This document shows positions 28,332-38,800 of a DNA stretch of 64,000 nt, one piece after another. The stretch's first letter is position 1; every line of letters starts with the position of its first letter. The notes beneath the pieces were generated by a model that worked only from the letters and a program-made list of their open reading frames with translations, had not been told where the DNA came from and made no database searches. Where the stretch lies: the NCBI GenBank assembly GCA_016617855.1, contig JAECUM010093581.1, positions 1-64,000 on the forward strand, read 5' to 3'. This DNA comes from Megalonaias nervosa (Eukaryota > Mollusca > Bivalvia > Unionida > Unionidae). The translations under genes and the position numbers were made by a program.

Positions 28332-28592
28332 GGGGAAAGTGGCTCCAATTCAGCTCCCCAAGAGAAGTCATACATAAAAACTTGGAGAGTGTGGCTCCAA
28401 TTCCGCTCTCCACAAACATTTAATAGCAAGCGGTGGATGCGGGTTCAATCAATGAAATGATTGGCATGCGTGTTACTAATCCCGTCAATTCTATGTCCCG
28501 TGGAGCATTAATAGTGCACCTAAAACAGACAAAATTAACAGCACACCTTGTGTGCATAAACGCGTGGGGAATGTGGCTCTTTTTCCTTCCCC
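28332..28592 (+). promoter_or_regulatory. three hairpins with GTGGCTC loops and differing stems
   Basis: 28332-28359: GGGGA/TCCCC ends, loop with GTGGCTCCAATTC. 28383-28412: TGGAGAG/CTCTCCA, loop with GTGGCTCCAATTC. 28566-28592: GGGGAA/TTCCCC, loop with GTGGCTC. Stem bases change while pairing is kept. They lie upstream of the 28720-29055 gene. Confidence 0.6.
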
Positions 28593-28719
28593 CATGATCA
28601 ATTAAGCATCCTGCTGTGCAGGCACAAACTCGTTGCACATGCCCAATTGGTCGCACGCTACGTTAATTCGATAAATCAGTTAATCAAAATTGCGTCATTC
28701 AACATTAAATAATTTAACC

Positions 28720-29055
28720 ATGGCGACAAACCATGTGGACAAGATGCTTAAATTGCAGGAAGTGGTAGATGATATTGGAATGGTAGAAGAGATGCTGGTC
28801 AGATTGGAGGATGGGTGTTATAGCCCTCACCGTGTAAAGATGGAGATTAACAATTTAAGGAAGGCTAAGGAACGATTGAAAGAAATGATCAAGGAGGAAA
28901 AAGAAGAAAAGGAGGACAAAGAGGAAAAAGAACAGATAAGAACTTATAACAAAAAATTGATGAAAGAAGAAGAAAACGGAAAGAGGAAACTAGAGGAGGA
29001 AAGGAAAAGGAGGTGGAGTATGAGGAGAAAAAGAAGAAGAAGACGAAACATGTGA
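28720..29055 (+). CDS. Glu/Lys/Arg coiled-coil protein with histone-type 3' end
   Basis: An intact 111-codon frame from ATG 28720, preceded by the leader motif GCGTCATTCAA at 28691. The first 60 residues form a heptad-like helix (VDKMLKLQEVVDDIGMVEEM, HRVKMEINNLRKAKERL), the rest an E/K-rich then R-rich low-complexity helix ending RRKRRRRRNM. The purine-rich strand continues for 45 bp past the stop, so the original frame may have been longer. A stem-loop follows at 29118. Family unknown. Confidence 0.5.
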   Translation: MATNHVDKMLKLQEVVDDIGMVEEMLVRLEDGCYSPHRVKMEINNLRKAKERLKEMIKEEKEEKEDKEEKEQIRTYNKKLMKEEENGKRKLEEERKRRWSMRRKRRRRRNM

Positions 29056-29114
29056 TGGAGAAGATGAGAAGTTGGTGGAGGAGAAGAAGAGAGGAGAGAA
29101 AATAGAAATAAGTT

Positions 29115-29262
29115 AAAGGCCCTTTTCAGTGCTACTCCATTGCCTCAAAAAGATACCTATTCTCTCGTGCCTCAAAAAAATTTTAGTCGATGTTTTGTGT
29201 GATTGATTTCTGTTCATAAATCTATGTTTGTGTAATATCTCTATGTCTCTAATCCTGTCTCT
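29115..29262 (+). repeat. right inverted arm carrying a histone-type 3' cassette
   Basis: Partner of 8010-8158. It begins with the stem-loop that follows the gene at 28720-29055. Confidence 0.8.
29118..29133 (+). terminator. histone-type stem-loop in the right inverted arm
   Basis: GGCCCT-TTTC-AGTGCT keeps the TTTC loop with one stem mismatch, then ACTCCA. A CTCAAAAAGATAC block follows at 29143-29155, then TATTCTCTC. Confidence 0.55.
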
Positions 29263-29568
29263 ATGTCTATGTCTCTATTTGGTCTTAGAGTAACGCGTAT
29301 TTAGATCAGCCCCTTGCCACACTGTTCCGCCCGATTGAAGTCAGCCGCTTGTAACATTTTGCCAGTGTCCAGTACCGTGACGTCACCCCTGTTCAATTCC
29401 TATTGTCCCTACACAGTCCCAACCCCTTGTCGCTATACATTCCCTATGTTAAATTCCCATTGTCCCTAGACAGTCCCACCCATGTTAAAGTCCCATTGTC
29501 CCCAGAGTGCAAACGACCAAATTTAACACTCAAGTCCCATTGTTCCTAGATCGTCCCCCTTCACTACT
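29263..29568 (+). repeat. right terminal region with repeated TCCCATTGTCCC units
   Basis: At least five diverged copies of a unit with CCCATTGTCCCTA.ACAGTCCC, the last followed by ATCGTCCC and CACTACT. The same series occupies 30500-30768 in the miniature element, supporting 29568 as the right end. Confidence 0.65.
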
Positions 29569-30256
29569 TTGGACATACCTGAACATGATTAGCTAATCTT
29601 AAGATTCAGAGTATACTCCAGATAAACCAGTGTGGTATTTAAAGGTAAATCACTGAATACAAGTGTAAAATAGCATTGATGTTAGTGTGATATGGTCATA
29701 TGGATATGGCACTATCTGTGTCTTTAGTGTACATGTTTATACCATCTCCGGTGAAATGAGGCAAAGAAAGCACACAAAAAAATGAGAACAAAAAAGTGAA
29801 AGCAAAATTATCAACGATTAAAAAGTATTGGCATGATTACAAATCATAGACTTCTATTTTCATAAGTTGATTTTACTTAGGTGGCAGCAGACCCTTGTTT
29901 AGCCAGATAAGAATAAAATAAAGCATGAGACGACAGAAATCTACTGGTAGGGCAAACAACACAAATGCACAAATTGATCAAACAATATTATAAAACCCCA
30001 AAGAGGATACAGACATATTTTAATACCTCACTACGTAGTTGTTAAACTAAAAACCATCACGAATTAACTCTATGAAAAATAGCAAAGAAATAAATACATG
30101 ACAAATATTCACCTTTTTGAACAGTTTACCTTTTCTTAATTTCCAAAGTGTCTATAATATGTTAATGTCACAGTGAAGAAATTAAACTTATATTTACATT
30201 TGCTATGCAAGTGTGTACTTCTACATGATTAATTTATAACATATTTGATATACTTG
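29569..30256. other. A+T-rich non-coding spacer
   Basis: No ORF, RNA gene or repeat recognised between the Polinton right end and the miniature element. Confidence 0.5.
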
Positions 30257-30768
30257 AGCAGTATATGGGGACGATATAGCGACAATGGAACTTTAATGTT
30301 AAAATAGTGAGCTTGCCCTATGGCTTAACGTTACATTGCAGAGAAAGAGAGAGAAGAAGAAGGGAGGAGAGAAAGTAGAAGAAAGCTAAACGGCCCTTTT
30401 CAGGGCCACTCATATGTCTGGAAAAGATGTCTATTCTCTCTTGCCTAATTTTTTTTTTCACATACAAAATGGTTTGTATATATAAACCCTATGTTCAATT
30501 TCTCTTGTCCTTATACAGTCCCAGTCGCTTGTCGCTATGTTCAATTTTCCCTTGTTGCTATACAGTCCCACTCCTTGTCACTATGTTCCAATTTCCCTTG
30601 TTGCTATACAGTCCCAAACCTTTGTCGCTGTACTGTCCCAATCTCTTGTCGTTATACAATCCCACCCATGTTAAATTCCCCATGCTAAATTCCCCTTTTT
30701 GCCATAGGACAAGCTCACTATTTTAACATTGAAGTCCCATTGTCGCTATATCGTCCCAATATACTACT
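30257..30768. mobile_element. miniature inverted-repeat derivative of the Polinton
   Basis: About 65-bp inverted ends (30260-30324 and 30701-30765) match with four differences; outer sequence AGCAGTATAT / ATATACTACT. Inside are a purine-rich remnant like the tail of the 28720 gene, the perfect stem-loop at 30392, and TCCCATTGTCCC units like 29263-29568. It therefore looks like the two termini of the large element joined by deletion. No clear 6-bp target duplication (flanks TACTTG and TACGTA). Confidence 0.75.
30392..30407 (+). terminator. canonical histone-type stem-loop in the miniature element
   Basis: GGCCCT-TTTC-AGGGCC then ACTCA, with CTGGAAAAGATGTC 12 nt downstream and TATTCTCTCTTGCC after that. 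It is the closest of the six to the metazoan histone consensus. Confidence 0.8.
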
Positions 30769-31635
30769 TACGTATATATTGATGTTTGGCACATACATGT
30801 ATAATACATGTATATTCAATGAAAATTTAATATCAAAAGAATGGCATTATTATTACGACATATTTGAAGAGAAAATACGTATCTACACCCAATATATTGT
30901 GCAAGCATATCTTATGTCTTTCATTATGATAAATATCGCATTCAGAACTGTTCACATCTTACCAATACCTAAATGATTAATATCAGGTTGCAGTAACAGT
31001 TATACTAAACTCACGTGTGAGAATCGAGCCAATTTATCCACCGGGAACATTACAATATCGGTTTTACATGTAATAATGAAGTAACCAGATAAAAGAACTT
31101 CAAACTGCTCCAGTATGATCACTTTATTTATGTCAGATGTATAAGCAACACTTTATTTTTGTCCCATGCAGACGAAATATTTCATTAATCAATATAATAG
31201 AATGAATAAGATAGTTCAGTGTATTGTAGATCTTTTGTTTTTTGAGATATATTACTGTTGATAAACCATTAACAATGTGTTATTAACAAAATACTCTATG
31301 TACAAGGTAATTTAAAAAAAAAAAAAAGGCATGACTTTTCACTATGGCAAAAGAGACTATTTAAATACAGGTTACATTGAATCTGAAAAATGTACAGAAC
31401 AACTTTAAATTTTGGAGAAAAAAAAATGAGGCTTTTTTTTAGTAGACTTTAAAGTCCATTTACTTATGAAAATGTATATCAACCAATCCCCCAACCCCCT
31501 AATCCCTGATTATTTGGTTTGCATGATGAATCATCTTTTATAGAATTATTTAAATAATTCATAATGTTACCAGACAGTTTCTGAGGTTACTGTAGTACTG
31601 AATTAAAATGAATAAATCCTTATACAATACTGATT
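30769..31635. other. A+T-rich non-coding DNA
   Basis: Nothing recognised beyond short open frames. Confidence 0.4.
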
Positions 31636-31960
31636 AAGTAAATACACAAATTAATTTCATTAATGAAATAGAAATATCAACTGAAAATGTTAGTAGAAAA
31701 CATGCTGTCGCTGTGTCCTGTTCACAGACGGTTAGACGTTTTCGCGAAACATGACCTTTTCGTGGAAAGGATCCATTTTTAACACTTTATATTAAAAAGG
31801 ATACATTAAATGCTATTTTACATGAGTTACTACACAAAATAATTTCATTTGTGAAATAAAAATATTGCTTGAAACTGTTAGTAAAACATCTTTGGTCCTG
31901 TTCGCAAAAGACAAGTTCTTTTCGTGGAAAACGATCGGTCCGTTTAACACTTTATACACC
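31636..31960. repeat. tandem duplication of about 190 bp
   Basis: 31636-31787 and 31832-31955 share TTAATTTCATT.., GTTAGTA.AAAACAT, CCTGTTC.C, CTTTTCGTGGAAA and TTTAACACTTTATA. Confidence 0.7.
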
Positions 31961-32049
31961 CCCACCCCACCCCCACCCCCGGTGACTGATAGGTGAATTG
32001 TAAGCAATGACAGCAAGTCCCAATCATCATGCCTATCCCAGTATTAAAC

Positions 32050-32135
32050 TCACTTCAAAATGAAACATAGAAGGTGTACACACTTGACACAGTATATTCT
32101 TTGACAATTTATATATGATATTTTCTTAAGAAAAG

Positions 32136-32211
<76 letters not shown>

Positions 32212-32350
32212 AATTTTAATTCTGAAACGCTATTTAAATCCACTTCAAAATAAAACTTAAGGCATATAAGGTGTACATACATATTTCTATCTTTGAACAT
32301 TTTTTCCAATATTTTCTTAAGAAAAATTGATGTTTTTTTTAAAAAAACGT
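32050..32350. repeat. tandem duplication interrupted by (TA)n
   Basis: CACTTCAAAAT.AAAC, AAGGTGTACA.AC and ATTTTCTTAAGAAAA occur on both sides of a (TA)n tract at about 32137-32206. Confidence 0.75.
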
Positions 32351-32429
32351 ATTTTTAAAGTAAATTTTAACCCTGAAACATTAGTTTGCGACATCATTGA
32401 GAACTATATTATAAGCAAGTTATGAACTG

Positions 32430-32808
32430 ATATTTCGGGTTGCCTAAAAATCGGGAACCGACGTACGTGTCTGATGAGTAATGAGGGACCAGTTTGATTA
32501 AAATCTAACCTCCACAGTCCTACGCAAAATTGTGGATATCTGATTTTAATCTGTGAATTATTGACCGACCATATAATTTTTTTCCTAGGATTGTTCTGAA
32601 AAGACAAAAAGAAACCAAAACAAAACCATTACGCCCTCAAATAGCTTGAACAAAAAGTTTTGCTCTGATTTATACCAGAAAAACGAAAAATTAATTCAAT
32701 CATATCAATTATAAATAAAGTTTCTTTCGGTAAAAGAACAAAATTCCGGCGCAAAGGAAATTCCACGCCACCCACCCGAGGAAAAGTTAGGCCTAATTGT
32801 CGGTTTAC
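32430..32808 (+). promoter_or_regulatory. CpG-richer promoter region of the host gene
   Basis: CpG dinucleotides are visibly denser here and up to about 33150 than in surrounding DNA, ending just before the first coding exon. No TATA box identified. Inferred from base composition and position. Confidence 0.4.
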
Positions 32809-32840
32809 ATGTCTCGTCGAAGTCTTCAGAATAACCTCCC
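32809..32840 (+). CDS. host gene exon 1 (coding part)
   Basis: ATG 32809 encodes MSRRSLQNNL plus two bases, then GTGAGT. The two-base overhang is exactly what exon 2 (starting with one base of a codon) requires. Confidence 0.55.
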
Positions 32841-35800
32841 GTGAGTATGACAAGGTACATCAGACGACGAAATTTTTCTTCTTTGTAATGAGAACGCTTT
32901 CAACTTCGGGCATAATAATTATCAAAATTTTACGGGATATGTTAATCTTGATATATATAAACTTTATTTAAAAAATTGTGAAGAAATACAATATTAAATA
33001 TATGCTGAAAAGTTTAAGTAATGTATTTTCGAGGACGTTCAATTTCGCTTGTATTCAAATACAACCAATGACTATGTCGGCCAATTCTGCGCATCGGGTA
33101 ATTCTGCGCAAAGATACGACATTCCTGTAAACATTGGATCACGTGTTGGTTCTGGTCGAAAATCCAATTTGTATCAAGAAAGAACGAGCGTCCTTTAATT
33201 AAGGAAAGTGTTTTTCATAAAGTGTACAAAAATATCCCACATTTCTTCCCTAAACGCATATGAAAATGTGATTAATAAAAGTCAGCATGGAGACCCACTC
33301 CATGGCCTTTTTGAACTTTTAACCCAGAAAATCCTATTTACTATAAATCTGTTAGAATCATGAAAATAAATACATTATATAAAAGATGGAATATATACCT
33401 TAAAACGAAACTGCATTTTAATCCAAGTTTCCAAATTTGCAAGCAGTTGTACCACACATACAAAATCGTCTGCTAACCAAAATGTCAACTTGCTGCCAGA
33501 ATGGGGATTCTCAAGAAATTCCCTGGTGTATAGTCTGTATCCAAATTCTTTGGTATTCTTTTCCCCATAAATGAGACGTTATAAACTTATTACATCCCAT
33601 TCATTGTTGTTTCTCTTCAACATAACAGCTTATTTTTTTTTATAAAATGTTGAACATTACTAATTTTTTTACAAGATCTGTTTAGTTTGCTTAATATCTC
33701 TTGACATTTATTGGCAGTGTTATGTTGAAATATGTAAAACCAACTATGAACCTGACTTAATTATTCGACTGAAATGCTGACAGAAATAGTCCAAGGTAAT
33801 GTATTTCATTTCCATAGCCCGACAGATAAATATTACATCTTTTCAAAGCTATGTGCAGAATAGGCTGACATATCGTGAGTCACGAAAACACGGGTGTTAT
33901 CCCATGTGTCCAAAAATTAATATTATTTTGAACAGAGTATTCTGGTGACAATTGCCTCTTTTCAAATGGTAAGCATTGCAGTATTTTATTTTAGCCAATC
34001 GGTCAAATTCGGTATGCATTTTACTTCAGTACTGGTGAAGGAAACCTTAAGTGTGCAGAAATGCCAGACAGCATTGTATATTGAAAGTATCTTCACATTT
34101 CCAAAAGAAAGGCCTTTTTATGTATCAACCTGTGGAAGTATCAGCATCTGACAGTTGCAGGTATAAGGTACCACAACTAAAACTATTATTGATTAATACA
34201 ACCATCATTTGATCAATTTTAAGAGGGGTAAGGGTGGAAGTGTTGCAGGAAAAAATCAGCACTGCAGCTCTGAAGTTAAGTGGTCATGATTATTTAAAAA
34301 CATTTTGGTTTTACTTTTAGAAATTATCAACTTTATTCTGCTTGGGGGAATTTGTGGTGATAAACGATTTTCATAGACCAGTTGAGAGTTGAGTTTCCTT
34401 CCAGAATGGTAGGTCAGAGGTTATTCATTAAGGGCACAAAAAGAGTATAGTACAAGTCACACGAGTCATGTAGGCATTGAACACTGACTATTTCATTAAT
34501 GGGTGTCATTTTTTAGAATTTGATTTTACATACCTTTAAGTGGCAAGTATTCACTTCATTTGGATTCATATACATCCAATATCCTTTGGAAGGTCATTAT
34601 TTAGACACCCTGAGAGGTGCACATGGCAAAATCAATGTTTAAGTATGTAGACATTTTTGGATGAATTGAACCTAAAGGTGTGATCCAGTACTATCTGGAT
34701 TGAATTTCACGTGCTGTGATGTCACAATGAAAGCTGCGCATATTGATAAACAGATTGGTACTACCCTCAGTTGTGATGATTCCACTCAATGTGCTCTTAT
34801 TTTGACCCAAATTGAGTACATGGCCACCATTGTAAATGTCCATAGTGATAGATAATTGTCATCTGGAAGTTTCTTGGTGACAATCAAGGTTCAGAGCATT
34901 CAATAATCAGGATTGAATAGACACTGGTTAAAGAAAATTTGTGTTAAATTTTAAAGGAACAATTTATATTTCATTTATAATGAGTAACTGCAGATACATG
35001 ACCCATGTAACTTGTATTATAATTAGGCTCAGTGGGGATGCTTAGTTAGATGGGAATAACAATTATAAATCTGTAAGTATGTAAGAATTTGTTTTCATAT
35101 AAAGTATAAAAAAACAATATACTTCATACCGAGGTTTCTGCTGTATGTATTTCTTATGTTAACATATTTGAACTTTAAAAACAGAGGATACTCCAGAGAG
35201 TGGGTGTATTTGTATTGGTGTCTGTATAAAGATTTAAGGACCAAAAAGGAGGACATGTATGCAACCCTGATATTTCACACATAAAATGGAGAATGCTTTA
35301 TCCCAAATGACCTCAAAATTTTGAAGCTCATCAATGGGTAAAAAGCAGCTATTTTTATCTAGAAGAAAGATGGTTCAATTTCCTGCTTAACAACATGGGC
35401 AACAATGAATGAATTGGTTAAGGAACACAGTTTGAAATTTCTAATTCGACATACTAGGGTATCAGCAGAGATCATATGACTAACACAGCAACAATCATGA
35501 CAGTATGAAAACCATGAGTCCAAAATCCTACCCCTCCTATTGGTCCTGATGATGATGATGATGATGTTGATGATAATATCTCCATGTGATTCTAATCTTA
35601 GTTTATCCTAGTTAGTTTGTTTTCGTGACAGATTACATGCATCCACATACACTCCTAAAAGTTTAAATGTATGGTAACGATGCTTTAAATGTTTTATGAG
35701 CATATCAGAAGCCAGTAACTGGCAGGTTCTTTTTTTCTCTCTCTCTTTCTCGCTCTCTCTCTCAATGACCCAGGCTGTTACAAATAGATCGGAAGGAGAT

Positions 35801-38800
35801 AAATTCTTACCGTATTTACGGTATATTTTCGGACACGGTTTGTTTTCGGACACCATTTTTTTTAAAAAGTATAATATTTAAATGCCTTGTAATTTTCAGA
35901 CGTTGCACTGCTATAATTTTTTTACTCAACTTACGTTTTCAGACACAATCTAAGAAGATCAGCTGCGTTGTTTTAAAGTAAAATTCACAGCGTGTTTGCC
36001 GTTAATTTAACTGATACTAAGTTTGCTTCATTTTAATGTGATCATGAACTTCCATGAACAAATAAAATTTAAAATTCTTAATCGTTTGTATGTATGTATG
36101 TATGCAGATAGACAGACAGATTGATGGATAAATAGACATTTTTATATTAAGCCATACACAATAAATAACAATAATAATTATCATTGTGCGCTTTTCCTTT
36201 AATGTGTCCATGGCATTTACAACCCAGTCCAATACAGTTTGTTTGCTGGCTGCCTTGATCCATCCATTGCTGCTTTCATCAGATGATTTTAACGCATTTG
36301 TAGCATCCCTGATATATTCCGTCCAGCTGCGGCGGAGGTAGCTCTTGACAGGTTTATTGATGCTCACATCAAGAGGTTGCAGTTTGGATGTACAGCTTCC
36401 AGGTATTATTGCTGGCACAACATTTCCGCACCGCAACAGTTTCTTCACGTCATCAGTGATGTGAGCCCGGAACGAGTCCATAATTAATCGCTCTCTTCTG
36501 GTGAATGGTAAATAAATGTCTTCAATCCATCGCAGCATTAGTGTTTCATCCATCCATGCTTTCTCTTGCACTGTGATAATCCACCCTTTTGGTGCCTTCA
36601 GATCTAGATGTCTCTTTCGCTTGAAAATAATCATTGGGGGTAATACGTCGCCAGAACTTGCAAGGGCTAAAACGACTGTAATGTGTCTCTTCTCCACTCC
36701 AGTTGTACAAATCAGAATGCTTTCCGTTCCTACTTTGTCCACCATTTTCCCTGGCACAAGATCAAAGTACATCGGTGTCTTGTCCATGTTAATAATAAAC
36801 TTATTGTCAAACTCAACCTCCTCACGTCTATCCATCACAAACTTGTGGAATGAAGCAATCTTTTCTTCCAAATCCTTGGGTAAACGTTGGGTAAGAGAGG
36901 TCCTGCTTCTGAGCACAAACCCATATCTTTTCAAGAAACCCTCTCCCCAAGAACGACTGGCACAGAATTTGCTCTCCGGAAATTCTGTTGAGACAAGCTC
37001 CTTAGCATAAATACATATTCCCTCAACACTGACTGGAATTTGTAAGTCACGCTGAGTGAGCACCCATTGAACTATCTTACCATCCATAGCTTGACCATAT
37101 GAAATGGGTCGTCCACACTTAGGCAAATGCCCGTTCAAGTTCAGATCTGCAGAAAAGTCAATTTTCTTCCAGGTATTCACAGTGGATTTCGGAATCTTGA
37201 ACTTTTCGGCTATAGGTCTAATTCCCAGAAGTTTTGCACTGTTAACAATATCCTGCTTTTGCTTTAATGTATAATGTTTATAATGACCACGTACAGAACT
37301 GGGCGGAGCACTCTCAGGTTCAGGATAATCAGACTCATCATCTAGAGCAGCTTTCTTTGTAGGCGGTTCTTTTTGTGATGCATCCTCAGAATCGTTAATT
37401 CAAGGTCGCTTCTGTGGACGGCCTACTGGCCTCTTTGGAGACGATTTTGGCAAGGGAGAGTCCCTCCACGAACTAGGCAGTGCCTCCTCGCTTGTTGCAT
37501 AACATATGATAAACTTATCCATCAAAATTATTACAGTACTAACAATATTATGTTTCACAACGACAGCTATCCAGTATATAAACTTAAATAACTTTTGATA
37601 GTGGTGGGTATCCTATTTATACTTTATATTTTACTAGCTTGATTCAGCTAACCTCTTTTTCTATCTGCCTCTTTTTCTGCATCCTCGCACTGTGCCTTGC
37701 AAGATTGTTTTTGCCAGCCCAGATGATCTTGAGACATGACTGTACCACTTCAGTTTGTGCTTTTTTACAGTGGTCAAGAGGTCTTCATAGGATCCGATGG
37801 CTCACTGGATCCTATTGTGGACTTCTTCATTGGTTACATGGTCAGTGTATGAGATGTCCAAGATCTTGCGGTAGCATCTCATTTCAAAGGTTTGAATCCT
37901 TCTTTGTAGATCTGACGTGAGTGTCCATGTTTCACAAGCATACAGAAAGATAGATATGACAATCGAGCACATCAGCCTTATTTGCAAACCAAAAGCAATG
38001 TTGATATCTTTCCATATTGGTCTCAGCCTTGTTATTGTTGCTGTTGTCTGGGCAATCCTGCAGAGTAGTTCTGGTTTTGAGCCCTCATCTGTGATAATTG
38101 ATCCCAAGTACTTAAAGCTTGTGACTCTTTCCAGCTTCTGTCCACTGACCTTTATTTCTGCACTGATTCCGCTGGTGTTGTTTGTCATCAGTTTGTTTTT
38201 TTTGGTGCTAATCTCCATACTGTATGCTGTGGAGGTTGTGTCGAGGCGTTCAACCAAGTCAGTCAGTTTTTTTTTTCATCTCCAGCTAAACCATCAATAT
38301 CATCTGCAAAGCGAAGTTTTGTGATTGTTCTTGCTCAGATGCTGACATTGCCCTTGTGGTCATGCAAGGCATCCTCCATGACCCTTTCCAGGAAAATGTT
38401 GAAGAGTGTAGGTGACAGTATACATCCCATTCTGACTCCAACTGTTGTTTGAAACTAATCTCTTCTGTTGCCATTGATGAGGACAGCACTGGTGGCTTTG
38501 TCATAGAGGTGCTCAACAACCTGTACCAGGTCTGAGCTGATGTTGTACTTCCTCATAGTTGCTCATAAGACTGCATGCCATACCCTATCAAAGGCCTTTT
38601 TGAAATCTATAAAGACATGGTGATCTTAATTTATCAGGGCTTGAATGCATTTGGATGGAAATAAATTTAAATAAGAAGCCAATACTGATTGGAGGGCTAT
38701 TTAGACTGCCAAATAGTGAATCATCTGTTGGAGGGCTATTTAGACTGCCAAATAGTGAATCATCTGTTGGAGGGCTATTTAGACCACCAAATAGTGAATC

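Larger units (their letters stand above)
8004..29568. mobile_element. decayed Polinton/Maverick element, about 21 kb
   Basis: The element contains the full Polinton set: protein-primed polymerase, packaging ATPase, rve integrase, minor and major capsid proteins and a cysteine protease, in one transcriptional direction. Inverted arms lie at 8010-8158 and 29115-29262. The right end is placed at about 29568 because 29480-29568 is homologous to the right end of the miniature element at 30257-30768, including GTCCCATTGT...TCGTCCC...ACTACT. I could not find the matching outer left end, so the left boundary given is the innermost defensible one. Confidence 0.85.

Noticed and set aside
30251..30774. 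6-bp target duplication of the miniature element
   Set aside because: Flanks TACTTG and TACGTA match at only three positions.
36516..37010. 164-codon plus-strand frame opposite the Tigger transposase
   Set aside because: Antisense shadow of the conserved DDE frame.
37917..38324. 135-codon plus-strand frame
   Set aside because: Antisense of the LINE reverse-transcriptase block.
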